Assembly: GCA_039621445.1 (NCBI GenBank)
Contig: CP154957.1
Span: 19,856,714-19,920,713 of the forward strand
DNA: 64,000 nt
Reading direction: 5' to 3'
DNA from: Euglena gracilis
Lineage: Eukaryota; Euglenida; Euglenophyceae; Euglenales
Positions 20,458-30,000 of the stretch are shown here, piece after piece. A program made the translations under genes and the position numbers. The notes under the pieces were generated by a model, which saw only the letters and a program-made list of their open reading frames with translations, did not search any database and was not told where the DNA came from. Positions within the stretch are counted from its first letter, which is position 1, and each line of letters opens with the position of its first letter.

Positions 20458-22791
20458 TTGACAAGCCAATTATCAATTTCAAATCTGACTTCAATGAACA
20501 ATGCTGTGGAGAAGAAATTGGCATCAAACACTCGACGTGGACTACCTGGAGCAGCAGTCGCCGCAGCAGCTGGAGAAACTGGAGATGCGGACAGAACGTG
20601 GCGAACCGTGGCCGTCCCTTCCCCCCAGATCCCTTCATCAAAAAATTCCCAGAAAAAACCCCCACCCAGTGACGGCCAGGGACTGTGGACCACAGTGGTC
20701 AGAAAGACCAGAACGAGGAAGGAACCCCCAGCCCAATACGGGCAGAAACATCTGGGCATTGGGGCCCCAAAATCAAGCCAGATGGGACAACAGAAACCCA
20801 AAGGATTCCAGGGGCATGTCCCACAAGCCCAACCAGCTGCCAGGAGATGGAATCAAGGACAAGGTGGTGGCCATGGAGGCCAATTCCACAAGCATCTCCC
20901 CACAGGAAGGGGGAGGAAAGGTCTGTCAAATCCCCCCAATTTTTCTAACGCAACAACCCCTCCCAAGGGGAAGCAGGGGGGGCACAGCAGCCCCCCCAGA
21001 TTTCCAGTGGAGCTGGAGACCAAGGTCAAGAACAGCCCCATGGAGGGGAGACCAAGGCCATATGGGCCAGAATTCTGTTCAATTTCATGTGCACGGCCAT
21101 GGTGGCCAAGAAGTGCAGGGCCATGCTGGCCGGTTTTCACAAGGCCAGGGCGGCCAATTTTCACAGGGCCAGGGCGGCCAGTTTTCACAGGGCCATGGAG
21201 GCCAGCATTTATCAGGCCAGGGAGGCCAAATGCGTCAACAAGGCCATGGGGGCCAAAGGGGTGGACCAGAAATGGCCCCCCAGAAGCTAAGGTGCAAACC
21301 TTATATAAATCAACTACAGCAGCCCCAGGAGGATGCCCCCACAGGGGCAGTGGAGGACAAGGGGGCAACCCCCCCTCACATTTCTTGTTCAATGCCCATG
21401 GCAGGGGCAAGTCAAAACAAGGGGGATACCCAAAAAGGGGCCCCTATGGTATGTCAAATGACAACACCAATGACAAAGTGGAGGACCAGAGAGCCTGTGA
21501 GAAGAGCATGCACACCCCCCAGCAACCCTTGCAGAATGCTCAATCCCTAGGGGTGCAGTGTCCAACACCCCCCACCCAGCACCCCAAAAATCATCTAATT
21601 TGTAAAATAAATTCCATGGAGGAAAAATCGGGAGACACCCCCCTGTACCAGAGACTTCAGAAAAGTCTAAAATGGTGGACAAAAAATGCCACCCCAGCAA
21701 CATGTCAATTGATCAAAAATGGAATTCAACCCCCCTGGGTAAATCCCCCAAAATTGTCCACCCACCCAAAACCCAGAGCCAATCTGGACCTGAACCAGGC
21801 AGAAAAAATCCTGTTGGATTACGAAAAAACTGGGTCAATAAAACGAGTTTGGGATTCAGAAACCCAGCACTTAATCCCATGGTTTCTAATTTCGAAACCA
21901 GAAGGGGGAACAACCAAATGGAGAATGATCAGCGACTGCAGAGAATTAAATCAGCAGTTCCAAGTAAAACCTTTCAAGCTGGATCATATCCAGCACATTT
22001 TTCCAGTTTTGGAAAAAGGCCACTGGGCAGCAAAAATAGATTTAAAGGATGCCTATTTTCATATTCCAGTGAGCCCAGGCCTAAGGCCTTTTTTGAGACA
22101 TCAGGTGGGGGGGCAGACCTGGGAATTTCAGACAGGCTGCTTTGGACTAAACGTAATGCCCCAAATTTTCATGTCAGTCATGAAAACTTTCGAAAAGCTG
22201 TGGAGAAAAAGGGGCATCCAGGTGTTTGTTTACCTGGACGACATTTTGCTGGTGGCCCCTACACAAAACAATTTACAAAATCACCTGAACACAATTGTCA
22301 AAGATTTGCTGGATTCTGGGTTCAAAATCAATGTGAAAAAGTCCACCCTCCAGCCCACCCAAGTAGTAACCCATCTGGGTTTTCAACTGAACTTCCAGGA
22401 AGGAAAGCTACAGGTGCCCCCCCAGAAAGTCAAAACTATAAAAAAGGAGCTGGGAAAAATCGTGAAAAAAGATTACATGTCAAAAAGGCAATTGGCTGCC
22501 ATTTTGGGCCAAATAAGATGCAATCTAATGGCCCTGCCCTTTTTAAGGGCTTTTACAGACACCCTGGCAAATTTTTTGGTGGCAAAGTCCACAGCCCCCT
22601 GGGACTCAAAACACCCCATTTCCCAGGAAATCAAGGCCCAATTAAGGGAAATAAAAATTCTGCTGGACACCTGGGGGGGCAGACCCTTCACCCAAAACGC
22701 AACCAGGGAGTTGCACTCAGACAGCAGCACCCATGCCTGGGGGGGGCTAGACATTCGTACTGGAGAAATTGTCCAAGAATTTTGGAGATAA
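20458..22791 (+). CDS. DIRS element 2 gag and reverse transcriptase polyprotein, ends at a premature stop
   Basis: The frame opens with a gag-like region (about 1-380) rich in Gly, Pro, Arg and Trp, including repeated RPGRP-type peptides. It continues without a break into reverse transcriptase: IDLKDAYFHI, then FVYLDDILL with YLDD at 592-595. RNase H starts with HSDSSTHAWG at about 753. The frame then meets TAA at 22789-22791, where element 1 has a Ser codon (EFWR-stop against EFWRS). Downstream codons stay in the same frame and remain similar. The break is therefore a single substitution, either a recent inactivating change or a read-through codon. Confidence 0.88.
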   Translation: MTSQLSISNLTSMNNAVEKKLASNTRRGLPGAAVAAAAGETGDADRTWRTVAVPSPQIPSSKNSQKKPPPSDGQGLWTTVVRKTRTRKEPPAQYGQKHLGIGAPKSSQMGQQKPKGFQGHVPQAQPAARRWNQGQGGGHGGQFHKHLPTGRGRKGLSNPPNFSNATTPPKGKQGGHSSPPRFPVELETKVKNSPMEGRPRPYGPEFCSISCARPWWPRSAGPCWPVFTRPGRPIFTGPGRPVFTGPWRPAFIRPGRPNASTRPWGPKGWTRNGPPEAKVQTLYKSTTAAPGGCPHRGSGGQGGNPPSHFLFNAHGRGKSKQGGYPKRGPYGMSNDNTNDKVEDQRACEKSMHTPQQPLQNAQSLGVQCPTPPTQHPKNHLICKINSMEEKSGDTPLYQRLQKSLKWWTKNATPATCQLIKNGIQPPWVNPPKLSTHPKPRANLDLNQAEKILLDYEKTGSIKRVWDSETQHLIPWFLISKPEGGTTKWRMISDCRELNQQFQVKPFKLDHIQHIFPVLEKGHWAAKIDLKDAYFHIPVSPGLRPFLRHQVGGQTWEFQTGCFGLNVMPQIFMSVMKTFEKLWRKRGIQVFVYLDDILLVAPTQNNLQNHLNTIVKDLLDSGFKINVKKSTLQPTQVVTHLGFQLNFQEGKLQVPPQKVKTIKKELGKIVKKDYMSKRQLAAILGQIRCNLMALPFLRAFTDTLANFLVAKSTAPWDSKHPISQEIKAQLREIKILLDTWGGRPFTQNATRELHSDSSTHAWGGLDIRTGEIVQEFWR

Positions 22792-24695
22792 AACTCCATT
22801 TTACATATCAATGTAAAAGAATTACGTGCAGCCATCAGCACAGTGAAAAGTCTAAGCAGGCCAGGGGAAACGGTGTCCCTTTCAGTAGACAATCAGGTAA
22901 TTTACTATTACCTGACAAAAGGGGGGGGCAGAAAAGACCCTTTCAACAGCCTTCTAAGGCCGTTTTTCAAATGGTGCATGGAAAACAATTTAAATCTACA
23001 AGTGAAATGGGTTCCTTCACAGGAGTGCTTAGCAGACCCCATAAGCAGGTGGGAGTCAGACAGGGGGGATTACTCACTGGACCCCCAGCTCTTTCAATGG
23101 CTAAGGCAGCATTTCAAAGATTTCATAAATTTGGAAACAGATTTATTTGCCTCCCCTGGCAACAAAAAACTGTCCAATTTTGTGGCCAGATGGCCCCACT
23201 GGGAGGCCAGGGCAGTGGATGCCCTCCAATTTCCCCTGGACAACATGGGGGATCTTTATGCAAACCCCCCTTGGTCAATCATTCAGAAATTTCTCCCAAG
23301 ATTGAGAATGTTTCCCCAGACCAAAGTTTTGATGGTTACTCCCTTTTGGGATTCAGCCACATGGTGGCCCCAATTAATAAAGATGAAAGTACCAGGGACC
23401 CCCTGTCTGAAAATCACCCCCTACATGGGCATGTTCAAAAACTGCAGGGGGGAAAAAATGCCACCCCCCAGGTGGCCCCTTCTTTGCATGATTTGCTCAG
23501 GCAAATCATGGAGGGGAAACAAATTCAAAATAAAACCATTGACGATTTCCTGGGGAGAAACCCCAGCTTAAAGCGTTATCAAAGCGCTTTTACGCTTTTA
23601 TGGGTAATCTTGGAAAAAATGGGGGTACCCCCCCCTCAAGCCACAACTGACCAAGTGGCTGACGCTTTAGTGCAGTTATTTCAGTTTTCCAAGTCCCAGG
23701 CACGTAATGCCTACAGTGCAATGCTTTTGATTCCTGGGTTTGGTGGACTGAGATTCCACACCATGTTAGCACCTTACAAGAGACTCTGGAACCAGAATCT
23801 GGAAAAATATGGTGCTTTTTGGGATCCCCTCCCAATCCTCTTGGGGCTGGCCCGAGCCCCCTTTCCCACTGATATTTGTACATTGCGCACACAACTTATT
23901 TTTTGCTCACGAATCCTCTGTTTATACAGAAGCTCAGATTTGGAGAGGATCAAACGAACCACCAGTGTGTTGGGCAAGGCGCCCTACATCAAGATCAGGC
24001 GTAAAGGCCAGAAATTCCATAAGTGGGAAAGAGTTGTGTCCATTCCACAATGCCCCAAAATAAGCCCATTTCATTTGATGATGTCTTATGTTGCAGCAAC
24101 AAGGTCATTCGTAAGACCTGGGGGGCCCCTTCTGATTTCACTAAAACCTCCCTTTAAGCCCATAGGTACAGACACCATTGCTTCCATCACTAAAGAATTT
24201 TTGGCCAAACATGGGGTGCCCCCTCAGGTGTGGGGGGCCCACTCCACCAGAGGGGCAGGAGTTGGTTTACTCAAAAAATTGGGCCTTTCTGCCCAGGAAG
24301 TTTGTGAAATTGGTCAGTGGAGGGGGGTGGAAGCTTTTACAACCCATTACCAAAGACTTGGTGCCCAAGGTGCCCTAGAAAATGCCCTGGCCCCCCTAAT
24401 TTCAGTGCACAATCTGGCCTCACAAGGGCAAAGTGCGGAGCCCGAGGTGTCTCGTACTCCCTCGAGGAAAACCGACAAGGGAGGAAGGGACACCGAGGGC
24501 GAAGCACAAAGACCTTGTGAGCCCGACCCCCCCACCGGTAAAACAAAATTTGTGTTCAAAAGCCCTCGGTCAGAGAGTGGGGGCCAGGGCGGGGGGAGGG
24601 GGGGGACACCCCCCAGGGACAAGAAGCCACGTCGCCAAGTCGGAGCAGCATCGTCAGCCAACTCCGGCGAGGCGGCACTAAGCGGGACCTCCTAA
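21672..24695 (+). CDS. DIRS element 2 tyrosine recombinase
   Basis: The catalytic part spans roughly residues 600-900. It has Arg753 (CLYRSSDL), His857-x-x-Arg860 (HSTRGAG), an EIGQW box and nucleophile Tyr893 (THYQRLG). The tail after the Tyr overlaps the internal complementary region and right repeat. The frame is open for about 570 codons upstream of the recombinase, across the whole reverse transcriptase gene. That upstream stretch is probably not all translated, and the true start is unknown. Relative to the reverse transcriptase frame its offset is the same as in element 1. Confidence 0.85.
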   Translation: MVDKKCHPSNMSIDQKWNSTPLGKSPKIVHPPKTQSQSGPEPGRKNPVGLRKNWVNKTSLGFRNPALNPMVSNFETRRGNNQMENDQRLQRIKSAVPSKTFQAGSYPAHFSSFGKRPLGSKNRFKGCLFSYSSEPRPKAFFETSGGGADLGISDRLLWTKRNAPNFHVSHENFRKAVEKKGHPGVCLPGRHFAGGPYTKQFTKSPEHNCQRFAGFWVQNQCEKVHPPAHPSSNPSGFSTELPGRKATGAPPESQNYKKGAGKNREKRLHVKKAIGCHFGPNKMQSNGPALFKGFYRHPGKFFGGKVHSPLGLKTPHFPGNQGPIKGNKNSAGHLGGQTLHPKRNQGVALRQQHPCLGGARHSYWRNCPRILEIKLHFTYQCKRITCSHQHSEKSKQARGNGVPFSRQSGNLLLPDKRGGQKRPFQQPSKAVFQMVHGKQFKSTSEMGSFTGVLSRPHKQVGVRQGGLLTGPPALSMAKAAFQRFHKFGNRFICLPWQQKTVQFCGQMAPLGGQGSGCPPISPGQHGGSLCKPPLVNHSEISPKIENVSPDQSFDGYSLLGFSHMVAPINKDESTRDPLSENHPLHGHVQKLQGGKNATPQVAPSLHDLLRQIMEGKQIQNKTIDDFLGRNPSLKRYQSAFTLLWVILEKMGVPPPQATTDQVADALVQLFQFSKSQARNAYSAMLLIPGFGGLRFHTMLAPYKRLWNQNLEKYGAFWDPLPILLGLARAPFPTDICTLRTQLIFCSRILCLYRSSDLERIKRTTSVLGKAPYIKIRRKGQKFHKWERVVSIPQCPKISPFHLMMSYVAATRSFVRPGGPLLISLKPPFKPIGTDTIASITKEFLAKHGVPPQVWGAHSTRGAGVGLLKKLGLSAQEVCEIGQWRGVEAFTTHYQRLGAQGALENALAPLISVHNLASQGQSAEPEVSRTPSRKTDKGGRDTEGEAQRPCEPDPPTGKTKFVFKSPRSESGGQGGGRGGTPPRDKKPRRQVGAASSANSGEAALSGTS
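22792..23571 (+). pseudogene. Element 2 RNase H C-terminal part and methylase-like domain, beyond the stop
   Basis: It is in frame with the polyprotein ending at 22791. It encodes the rest of RNase H (HINVKELRAA, SVDNQVIYYYL, CLADPISRWE) and then the DLFASPGNKKL ... YANPPWSII segment seen in element 1. No further stop occurs until 23571. Without suppression of the TAA codon it is not translated from the gag start. Confidence 0.8.
24417..24520 (+). repeat. Element 2 internal complementary region
   Basis: 24417-24452 complements the outer left end at 20210-20246. 24453-24520 complements the outer right end at 24747-24818. The junction between the two halves reads gaggtgtc/tcgtactc. Confidence 0.88.
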
Positions 24696-24818
24696 CCCAA
24701 CGCACCCAAACAATCCAAACAACACCGCCGGCGAGCAAGGCATGGCCTCACAAGGTCTTTGTGCTTCGCCCTCGGTGTCCCTTCCTCCCTTGTCGGTTTT
24801 CCTCGAGGGAGTACGAGA
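24657..24818 (+). repeat. Element 2 right terminal repeat
   Basis: It inverts the left repeat core (GCACTAAGCGGGACC ... ACACCGCCGGCGAGCAAGG). It ends in the right-end-specific segment CTCGAGGGAGTACGAG. Confidence 0.88.
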
Positions 24819-24986
24819 CGTCCCGCTTAGTGCCTTTGTCGCCGGACTTGGCTGATTCTTAACTTGCCCTTCGACACATAGAAGAAAGGAACAGAGTCAA
24901 AAAGAATTCAATATCAATTCAATATCCAGAAGGACACGAACCAGACGAATATCAACTCAAAAGTCAATTATCAAAGTTTGACTTCG
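24819..24986 (+). mobile_element. Defective DIRS element 3, 5' leader
   Basis: From GTCCCGCTTAGTGCC the sequence follows the inner half of the element 2 left repeat and its leader (CTTGCCCTTCGACAC, AGAAGAAAGGAACAGAGTC). The outer part of the left repeat is deleted, leaving only GAC after the end of element 2. The leader runs into the first gag repeat. Confidence 0.8.
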
Positions 24987-25945
24987 ATGAGCAATGCAGT
25001 TGAGAAGAAAATGGAATTTCATGGCGCGGACGTCTTGGAGCAGAGGCTGCAGCAGCAGCTGGAGAACTTGGAGATGCGGTAGACACGTGGCAAACCGTGG
25101 CCGTTCTTCCCACCCAGACCCCTACCCCAGAAATTTCCCACAAAAACCCCCCCAGTGACGGCCACGGTCCTTGGACCACTGTGGCCAGAAGGCCCAGAAA
25201 ACAGAATTCAGCCCAAGCCCTCAGTGGGCAAAGGATGGCCATGGAGGCCCAAAATACTTCAGCATTGGAAATCCAAAGCCCACAAATCAGGGGCTTTCCC
25301 CCCAAGCCTGTACACAATTTGGCCAAAGGCTGGGGAGATGGAATCAAGGCCAAGGAGGTCAACATTACAGGGGCCATGGGGGCCAATTTTACAAGCAAAT
25401 CCCCTCAGGAAGGGGCAGAAAAGGTCTGTCAAACCCCCCCAATTCATCTTACACAACAGCCCCTCTCAAGGGGAAAAGGGGGGGCCACAGCAGCCCCCCC
25501 CAGATTTCCAGCGGGGTTGGAGGCCAAGAAGCAATCAAGGCCTGGAAGACCAACAGATGGATTATGGAAAAAGATTTATACATGGAGGCCTTGGAGGACA
25601 GCTGGGTGGACCCACAGTGGCCACCAAGAAGCTATGGGACATCATCCCCAACCAGCGGAGTGGACCCACAGTGGCCACCAAGAAGCTGAGAAAGCTGCTG
25701 GAGAACTCCCCCGAGGGACCCACAGAGGCCCTCTGCAAAAAAGGGGGGAAAAAGTGACCCACAGTGGCCCTTTTAATGGCTCAGCCTCAGCAGGAAAAGG
25801 GACCCACAGTGGCCCTTTTGGAGGGAGGGGCAGGAACCCCTCCAACATTTATTTCTCAAGTCCCGATTGTTCAGTCAATGGGGGGACCCACAGAGGCCCC
25901 CCTATTATGTCAACCAACCAGATCATCATGGAGAAGACCAGATAG
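24987..25945 (+). pseudogene. Gag-like unit 1, frameshifted near its start
   Basis: The ATG at 24987 is followed after 14 codons by a one-base deletion relative to units 2-6 (GGCGCGG against GGCCGCGG). The frame ends at a TAG about 30 codons in. The remainder is open from 25097 to 25945 in the frame that matches the long units. The internal repeat region with the DNA core GGACCCACAGTGGCC is intact. Confidence 0.7.
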
Positions 25946-26237
25946 GCAAAACAGGGGCATTAAGCCCTATGGTATGTCATCCAACAACAAGATCCTCCAG
26001 ACTGGTGATCAGAGAGGGAGAGAATGCATGCACATCCCCCAGAAAAAATTTCCTTTTCCAAGGGCCCAAGCCCTAGGGGACCTAGGGGTGCAATGTCCAA
26101 CACCCCCAGCCCAGCCCCCCCAAAATCTTATTACCCAGAAAACAAATTCAATGAAGGAAATAAAGGGAGACAGCTCACTCCATCAAAGGTTGCAAAAAAG
26201 CCAAAAATGTCCATCACCACCAATGATGGTGATGGTC

Positions 26238-27200
26238 ATGAGCAATGCAGTTGAGAAGAAATTGGAATTTCATGGCCGCGGACGTCTTGGAGCAGAGGCC
26301 GCAGCAGCAGCTGGAGAACTTGGAGATTCGGTAGACACGTGGCAAACCGTGGCCGTTCTTCCCACCCAGACCCCCACCCCAGAAATTTCCCACAAAAACC
26401 CCCCCAGTGACGGCCACGGTCCTTGGACCACTGTGGCCAGAAGGCCCAGAAAACAGAAGTCAGCCCAAGCCCTCAGTGGGCAAAGGATGGGCCATGGAGG
26501 CCCAAAATACTTCAGCATTGGAAATCCAAAGCCCACAAAAATCAGGGGCTTTTCCCCCAAGCCTGTACACAATTTGGCCAAAGGCTGGGGAGATGGAATC
26601 AAGGCCAAGGAGGTCAACATTACAGGGGCCATGGGGGCCAATTTTACAGGCAAATCCCCTCAGGAAGGGGCAGAAAAGGTCTGTCAAACCCCCCCAATTC
26701 ATCTTACACAACAGCCCCTCTCAAGGGGAAAAGGGGGGGCCACAGCAGCCCCCCCCAGATTTCCAGTGGGGTTGGAGGCCAAGAAGCAATCAAGGCCTGG
26801 AAGACCAACAGATGTATTATGGAAAAAGATTTATACATGGAGGCCTTGGAGGCCAGCTGGGTGGACCCACAGTGGCCACCAAGAAGCTATGGGACATCAT
26901 CCCCAACCAGCGGAGTGGACCCACAGTGGCCACCAAGAAGCTAAGAAAGCTGCTGGAGAACTCCCCCGAGGGACCCACAGAGGCCCTCTGCCAAAAAGGG
27001 GGGAAAAAGGGACCCACAGTGGCCCTTTTAATGGCTCAGCCTCAGCAGGAAAAGGGACCCACAGTGGCCCTTTTGGAGGGAGGGGCAGGAACCCCTCCAA
27101 CATTTTTTTCTCAAGTCCCGATTGTTCAGTCAATGGGGGGACCCACAGAGGCCGCCCTATTATGTCAACCAACCAGATCATCGTGGAGAAGACCAGATAG
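26238..27200 (+). CDS. Gag-like unit 2, long form (320 codons)
   Basis: It starts MSNAVEKKLEFHGRGRLGAE. A Gly/Gln- and Pro-rich middle is followed by Thr-His-Ser-Gly repeats (THSGHQEA, THSGPFN). Relative to short units it has an extra G (GGATGGGCC) and two extra A (CACAAAAATC), which together restore the long-form frame. The frame is also open upstream through the end of unit 1, so a start farther left is possible. No enzymatic motif is present; by position it is a DIRS gag. Confidence 0.6.
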   Translation: MSNAVEKKLEFHGRGRLGAEAAAAAGELGDSVDTWQTVAVLPTQTPTPEISHKNPPSDGHGPWTTVARRPRKQKSAQALSGQRMGHGGPKYFSIGNPKPTKIRGFSPKPVHNLAKGWGDGIKAKEVNITGAMGANFTGKSPQEGAEKVCQTPPIHLTQQPLSRGKGGATAAPPRFPVGLEAKKQSRPGRPTDVLWKKIYTWRPWRPAGWTHSGHQEAMGHHPQPAEWTHSGHQEAKKAAGELPRGTHRGPLPKRGEKGTHSGPFNGSASAGKGTHSGPFGGRGRNPSNIFFSSPDCSVNGGTHRGRPIMSTNQIIVEKTR

Positions 27201-27493
27201 GCAAAACAGGGGCATTAAGCCCTATGGTATGTCATCCAACAACAAGATCCTCCAGACTGGTGATCAGAGAGGGAGAGAATGCATGCACATCCCCCCAGAA
27301 AAAATTTCCTTTTCCAAGGGCCCAAGCCCTAGGGGACCTAGGGGTGCAATGTCCAACACTCCCAGCCCAGCCCCCCCAAAATCTTATTACCCAGAAAACA
27401 ACTTCAATGGAGGAAATAAAGGGAGACAGCTCACTCCATCAAAGGTTGCAAAAAAGCCAAAAATGTCCATCACCACCAATGTTGGTGATGGAC

Positions 27494-28198
27494 ATGAGCA
27501 ATGCAGTTGAGAAGAAATTGGAATTTCATGGCCGCGGACGTCTTGGAGCAGAGGCCGCAGCAGCAGCTGGAGAACTTGGAGATGCCGTAGACACGTGGCA
27601 AACCGTGGCCGTTCTTCCCACCCAGACCCCTACCCCAGAAATTTCCCACAAAAACCCCCCCAGTGACGGCCACGGTCCTTGGACCACTGTGGCCAGAAGG
27701 CCCAGAAAACAAAAGTCAGCCCAAGCCCTCAGTGGGCAAAGGATGGGCCATGGAGGCCCAAAATACTTCAGCATTGGAAATCCAAAGCCAACAAATCAGG
27801 GACTTTTCCCCCAAGCCTGTACACAATTTGGCCAAAGGCTGGGGAGATGGAATCAAGGCCAAGGAGGTCAACATTACAGGGGCCATGGGGGCCAATTTTA
27901 CAAGCAAATCCCCTCAGGAAGGGGCAGAAAAGGTCTGTCAAACCCCCCCAATTCATCTTACACAACAGCCCCTCTCAAGGGGAAAAGGGGGGGCCACAGC
28001 AGCCCCCCCCAGATTTCCAGTGGGATTGGAGGCCAAGAAGCAATCAAGGCCTGGAAGACCAACAAATGGATTATGGAAAAAGATTTATACATGGAGGCCT
28101 TGGTGGCCAGCTGGGTGGACCCACAGTGGCCACCAAGAAGCTATGTGACATCATCCCCAACCAGCGGAGTGGACCCACAGTGGCCACCAAGAAGCTAA
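27494..28198 (+). CDS. Gag-like unit 3, short form (234 codons)
   Basis: It has the same N-terminus as unit 2. After the GGATGGGCC site it stays in the frame corresponding to element 2 gag (GGQHYRGHGGQFYKQ, SGRGRKGLSNPPN). It ends after a WVDPQWPPRS repeat, which makes this the copy closest to the ancestral gag reading. It is about 40% shorter than the intact gag-like region. Confidence 0.6.
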   Translation: MSNAVEKKLEFHGRGRLGAEAAAAAGELGDAVDTWQTVAVLPTQTPTPEISHKNPPSDGHGPWTTVARRPRKQKSAQALSGQRMGHGGPKYFSIGNPKPTNQGLFPQACTQFGQRLGRWNQGQGGQHYRGHGGQFYKQIPSGRGRKGLSNPPNSSYTTAPLKGKRGGHSSPPQISSGIGGQEAIKAWKTNKWIMEKDLYMEALVASWVDPQWPPRSYVTSSPTSGVDPQWPPRS

Positions 28199-28747
28199 GA
28201 AAGCTGCTGGAGAACTCCCCCGAGGGACCCACAGAGGCCCTCTGCCAAAAAGGGGGGAAAAAGGGACCCACAGTGGCCCTTTTAATGGCTCAGCCTCAGC
28301 AGGAAAAGGGACCCACAGTGGCCCTTTTGGAGGGAGGGGCAGGAACCCCTCCAACATTTATTTCTCAAGTCCCGATCGTTCAGTCAATGGGGGGACCCAC
28401 AGAGGCCCCCCTATTATGTCAACCAACCAGATCATCATGGAGAAGACCAGATAGGCAAAACAGGGGCATTAAGCCCTATGGTATGTCATCCAACAACAAG
28501 ATCCTCCAGACTGGTGATCAGAGAGGGAGAGAATGCATGCACATCCCCCCAGAAAAAATTTCCTTTTCCAAGGGCCCAAGCCCTAGGGGACCTAGGGGTG
28601 CAATGTCCAACACCCCCAGCCCAGCCCCCCCAAATTCTTCTTACCCAGAAAACAACTTCAATGGAGGAAATAAAGGGAGACAGCTCACTCCATCAAAGGT
28701 TGCAAAAAAGCCAAAAATGTCCATCACCACCAATGATGGTGATGGAC

Positions 28748-29707
28748 ATGAGCAATGCAGTTGAGAAGAAATTGGAATTTCATGGCCGCGGACGTCTTGG
28801 AGCAGAGGCCGCAGCAGCAGCTGGAGAACTTGGAGATGCGGTAGACACGTGGCAAACCGTGGCCGTTCTTCCCACCCAGACCCCTACCCCAGAAATTTCC
28901 CACAAAAACCCCCCCAGTGACGGCCACGGTCCTTGGACCACTGTGGCCAGAAGGCCCAGAAAACAGAAGTCAGCCCAAGCCCTCAGTGGGCAAAGGATGG
29001 CCATGGAGGCCCAAAATACTTCAGCATTGGAAATACAACGCCCACAAATCAGGGGCTTTTCCCCCAAGCCTGTACACAATTTGGCCAAAGGCTGGGGAGA
29101 TGGAATCAAGGCCAAGGAGGTCAACATTACAGGGGCCATGGGGGCCAATTTTACAAGCAAATCCCCTCAGGAAGGGGCAGAAAAGGTCTGTCAAACCCCC
29201 CCAATTCATCTTACACAACAGCCCCTCTCAAGGGGAAAAGGGGGGGCCACAGCAGCCCCCCCCAGATTTCCAATGGGGTTGGAGGCCAAGAAGCAATCAA
29301 GGCCTGGAAGACCAACAGATGTATTATGGAAAAAGATTTATACATGGAGGCCTTGGAGGCCAGCTGGGTGGACCCACAGTGGCCACCAAGAAGCTATGGG
29401 ACATCATCCCCAACCAGCGGAGTGGACCCACAGTGGCCACCAAGAAGCTAAGAAAGCTGCTGGAGAACTCCCCCGAGGGACCCACAGAGGCCCTCTGCCA
29501 AAAAGGGGGGAAAAAGGGACCCACAGTGGCCCTTTTAATGGCTCAGCCTCAGCAGGAAAAGGGACCCACAGTGGCCCTTTTGGAGGGAGGGGCAGGAACC
29601 CCTCCAACATTTATTTCTCAAGTCCCGATTGTTCAGTCAATGGGGGGACCCACAGAGGCCCCCCTATTATGTCAACCAACCAGATCATCATGGAGAAGAC
29701 CAGATAG
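28748..29707 (+). CDS. Gag-like unit 4, long form (319 codons)
   Basis: It has the one-base-shorter GGATGGCC site and therefore runs in the THSG-repeat frame to TAG at 29705. It shares substitutions with unit 6 (CAACGCCC), as expected if units 3-4 and 5-6 arose as a duplicated pair. Confidence 0.6.
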   Translation: MSNAVEKKLEFHGRGRLGAEAAAAAGELGDAVDTWQTVAVLPTQTPTPEISHKNPPSDGHGPWTTVARRPRKQKSAQALSGQRMAMEAQNTSALEIQRPQIRGFSPKPVHNLAKGWGDGIKAKEVNITGAMGANFTSKSPQEGAEKVCQTPPIHLTQQPLSRGKGGATAAPPRFPMGLEAKKQSRPGRPTDVLWKKIYTWRPWRPAGWTHSGHQEAMGHHPQPAEWTHSGHQEAKKAAGELPRGTHRGPLPKRGEKGTHSGPFNGSASAGKGTHSGPFGGRGRNPSNIYFSSPDCSVNGGTHRGPPIMSTNQIIMEKTR

Positions 29708-30000
29708 GCAAAACAGGGGCATTAAGCCCTATGGTATGTCATCCAACAACAAGATCCTCCAGACTGGTGATCAGAGGGGGAGAGAATGCATGCACATCCG
29801 CCAGAAAAAAATTTCCTTTTCCAAGGGCCCAAGCCCTAGGGGACCTAGGGGTGCAATGTCCAACACCCCCAGCCCAGCCCCCCCAAAATCTTATTACCCA
29901 GAAAACAACTTCAATGAAGGAAATAAAGGGAGACAGCTCACTCCATCAAAGGTTGCAAAAAAGCCAAAAATGTCCATCACCACCAATGATGGTGATGGAC

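Larger units (their letters stand above)
20210..24818 (+). mobile_element. DIRS-type retrotransposon, element 2
   Basis: It has the same architecture as element 1 but is a distinct subfamily: the terminal repeats differ and protein similarity is moderate. The left outer segment (20210-20246) and right outer segment (24747-24818) are both mirrored in an internal complementary region (24417-24520). The main left repeat is inverted at 24657-24746. Here gag and reverse transcriptase share a frame, and the recombinase is in a second frame, unlike element 1. One nonsense codon breaks the polyprotein in RNase H. The next element begins directly at 24819, so the two lie head to tail. Confidence 0.92.

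Noticed and set aside
20501-21550. Alternative 349-codon frame over the element 2 gag
   Set aside because: It is out of frame with the reverse transcriptase and arises from low stop density in GC/purine-rich repeats.
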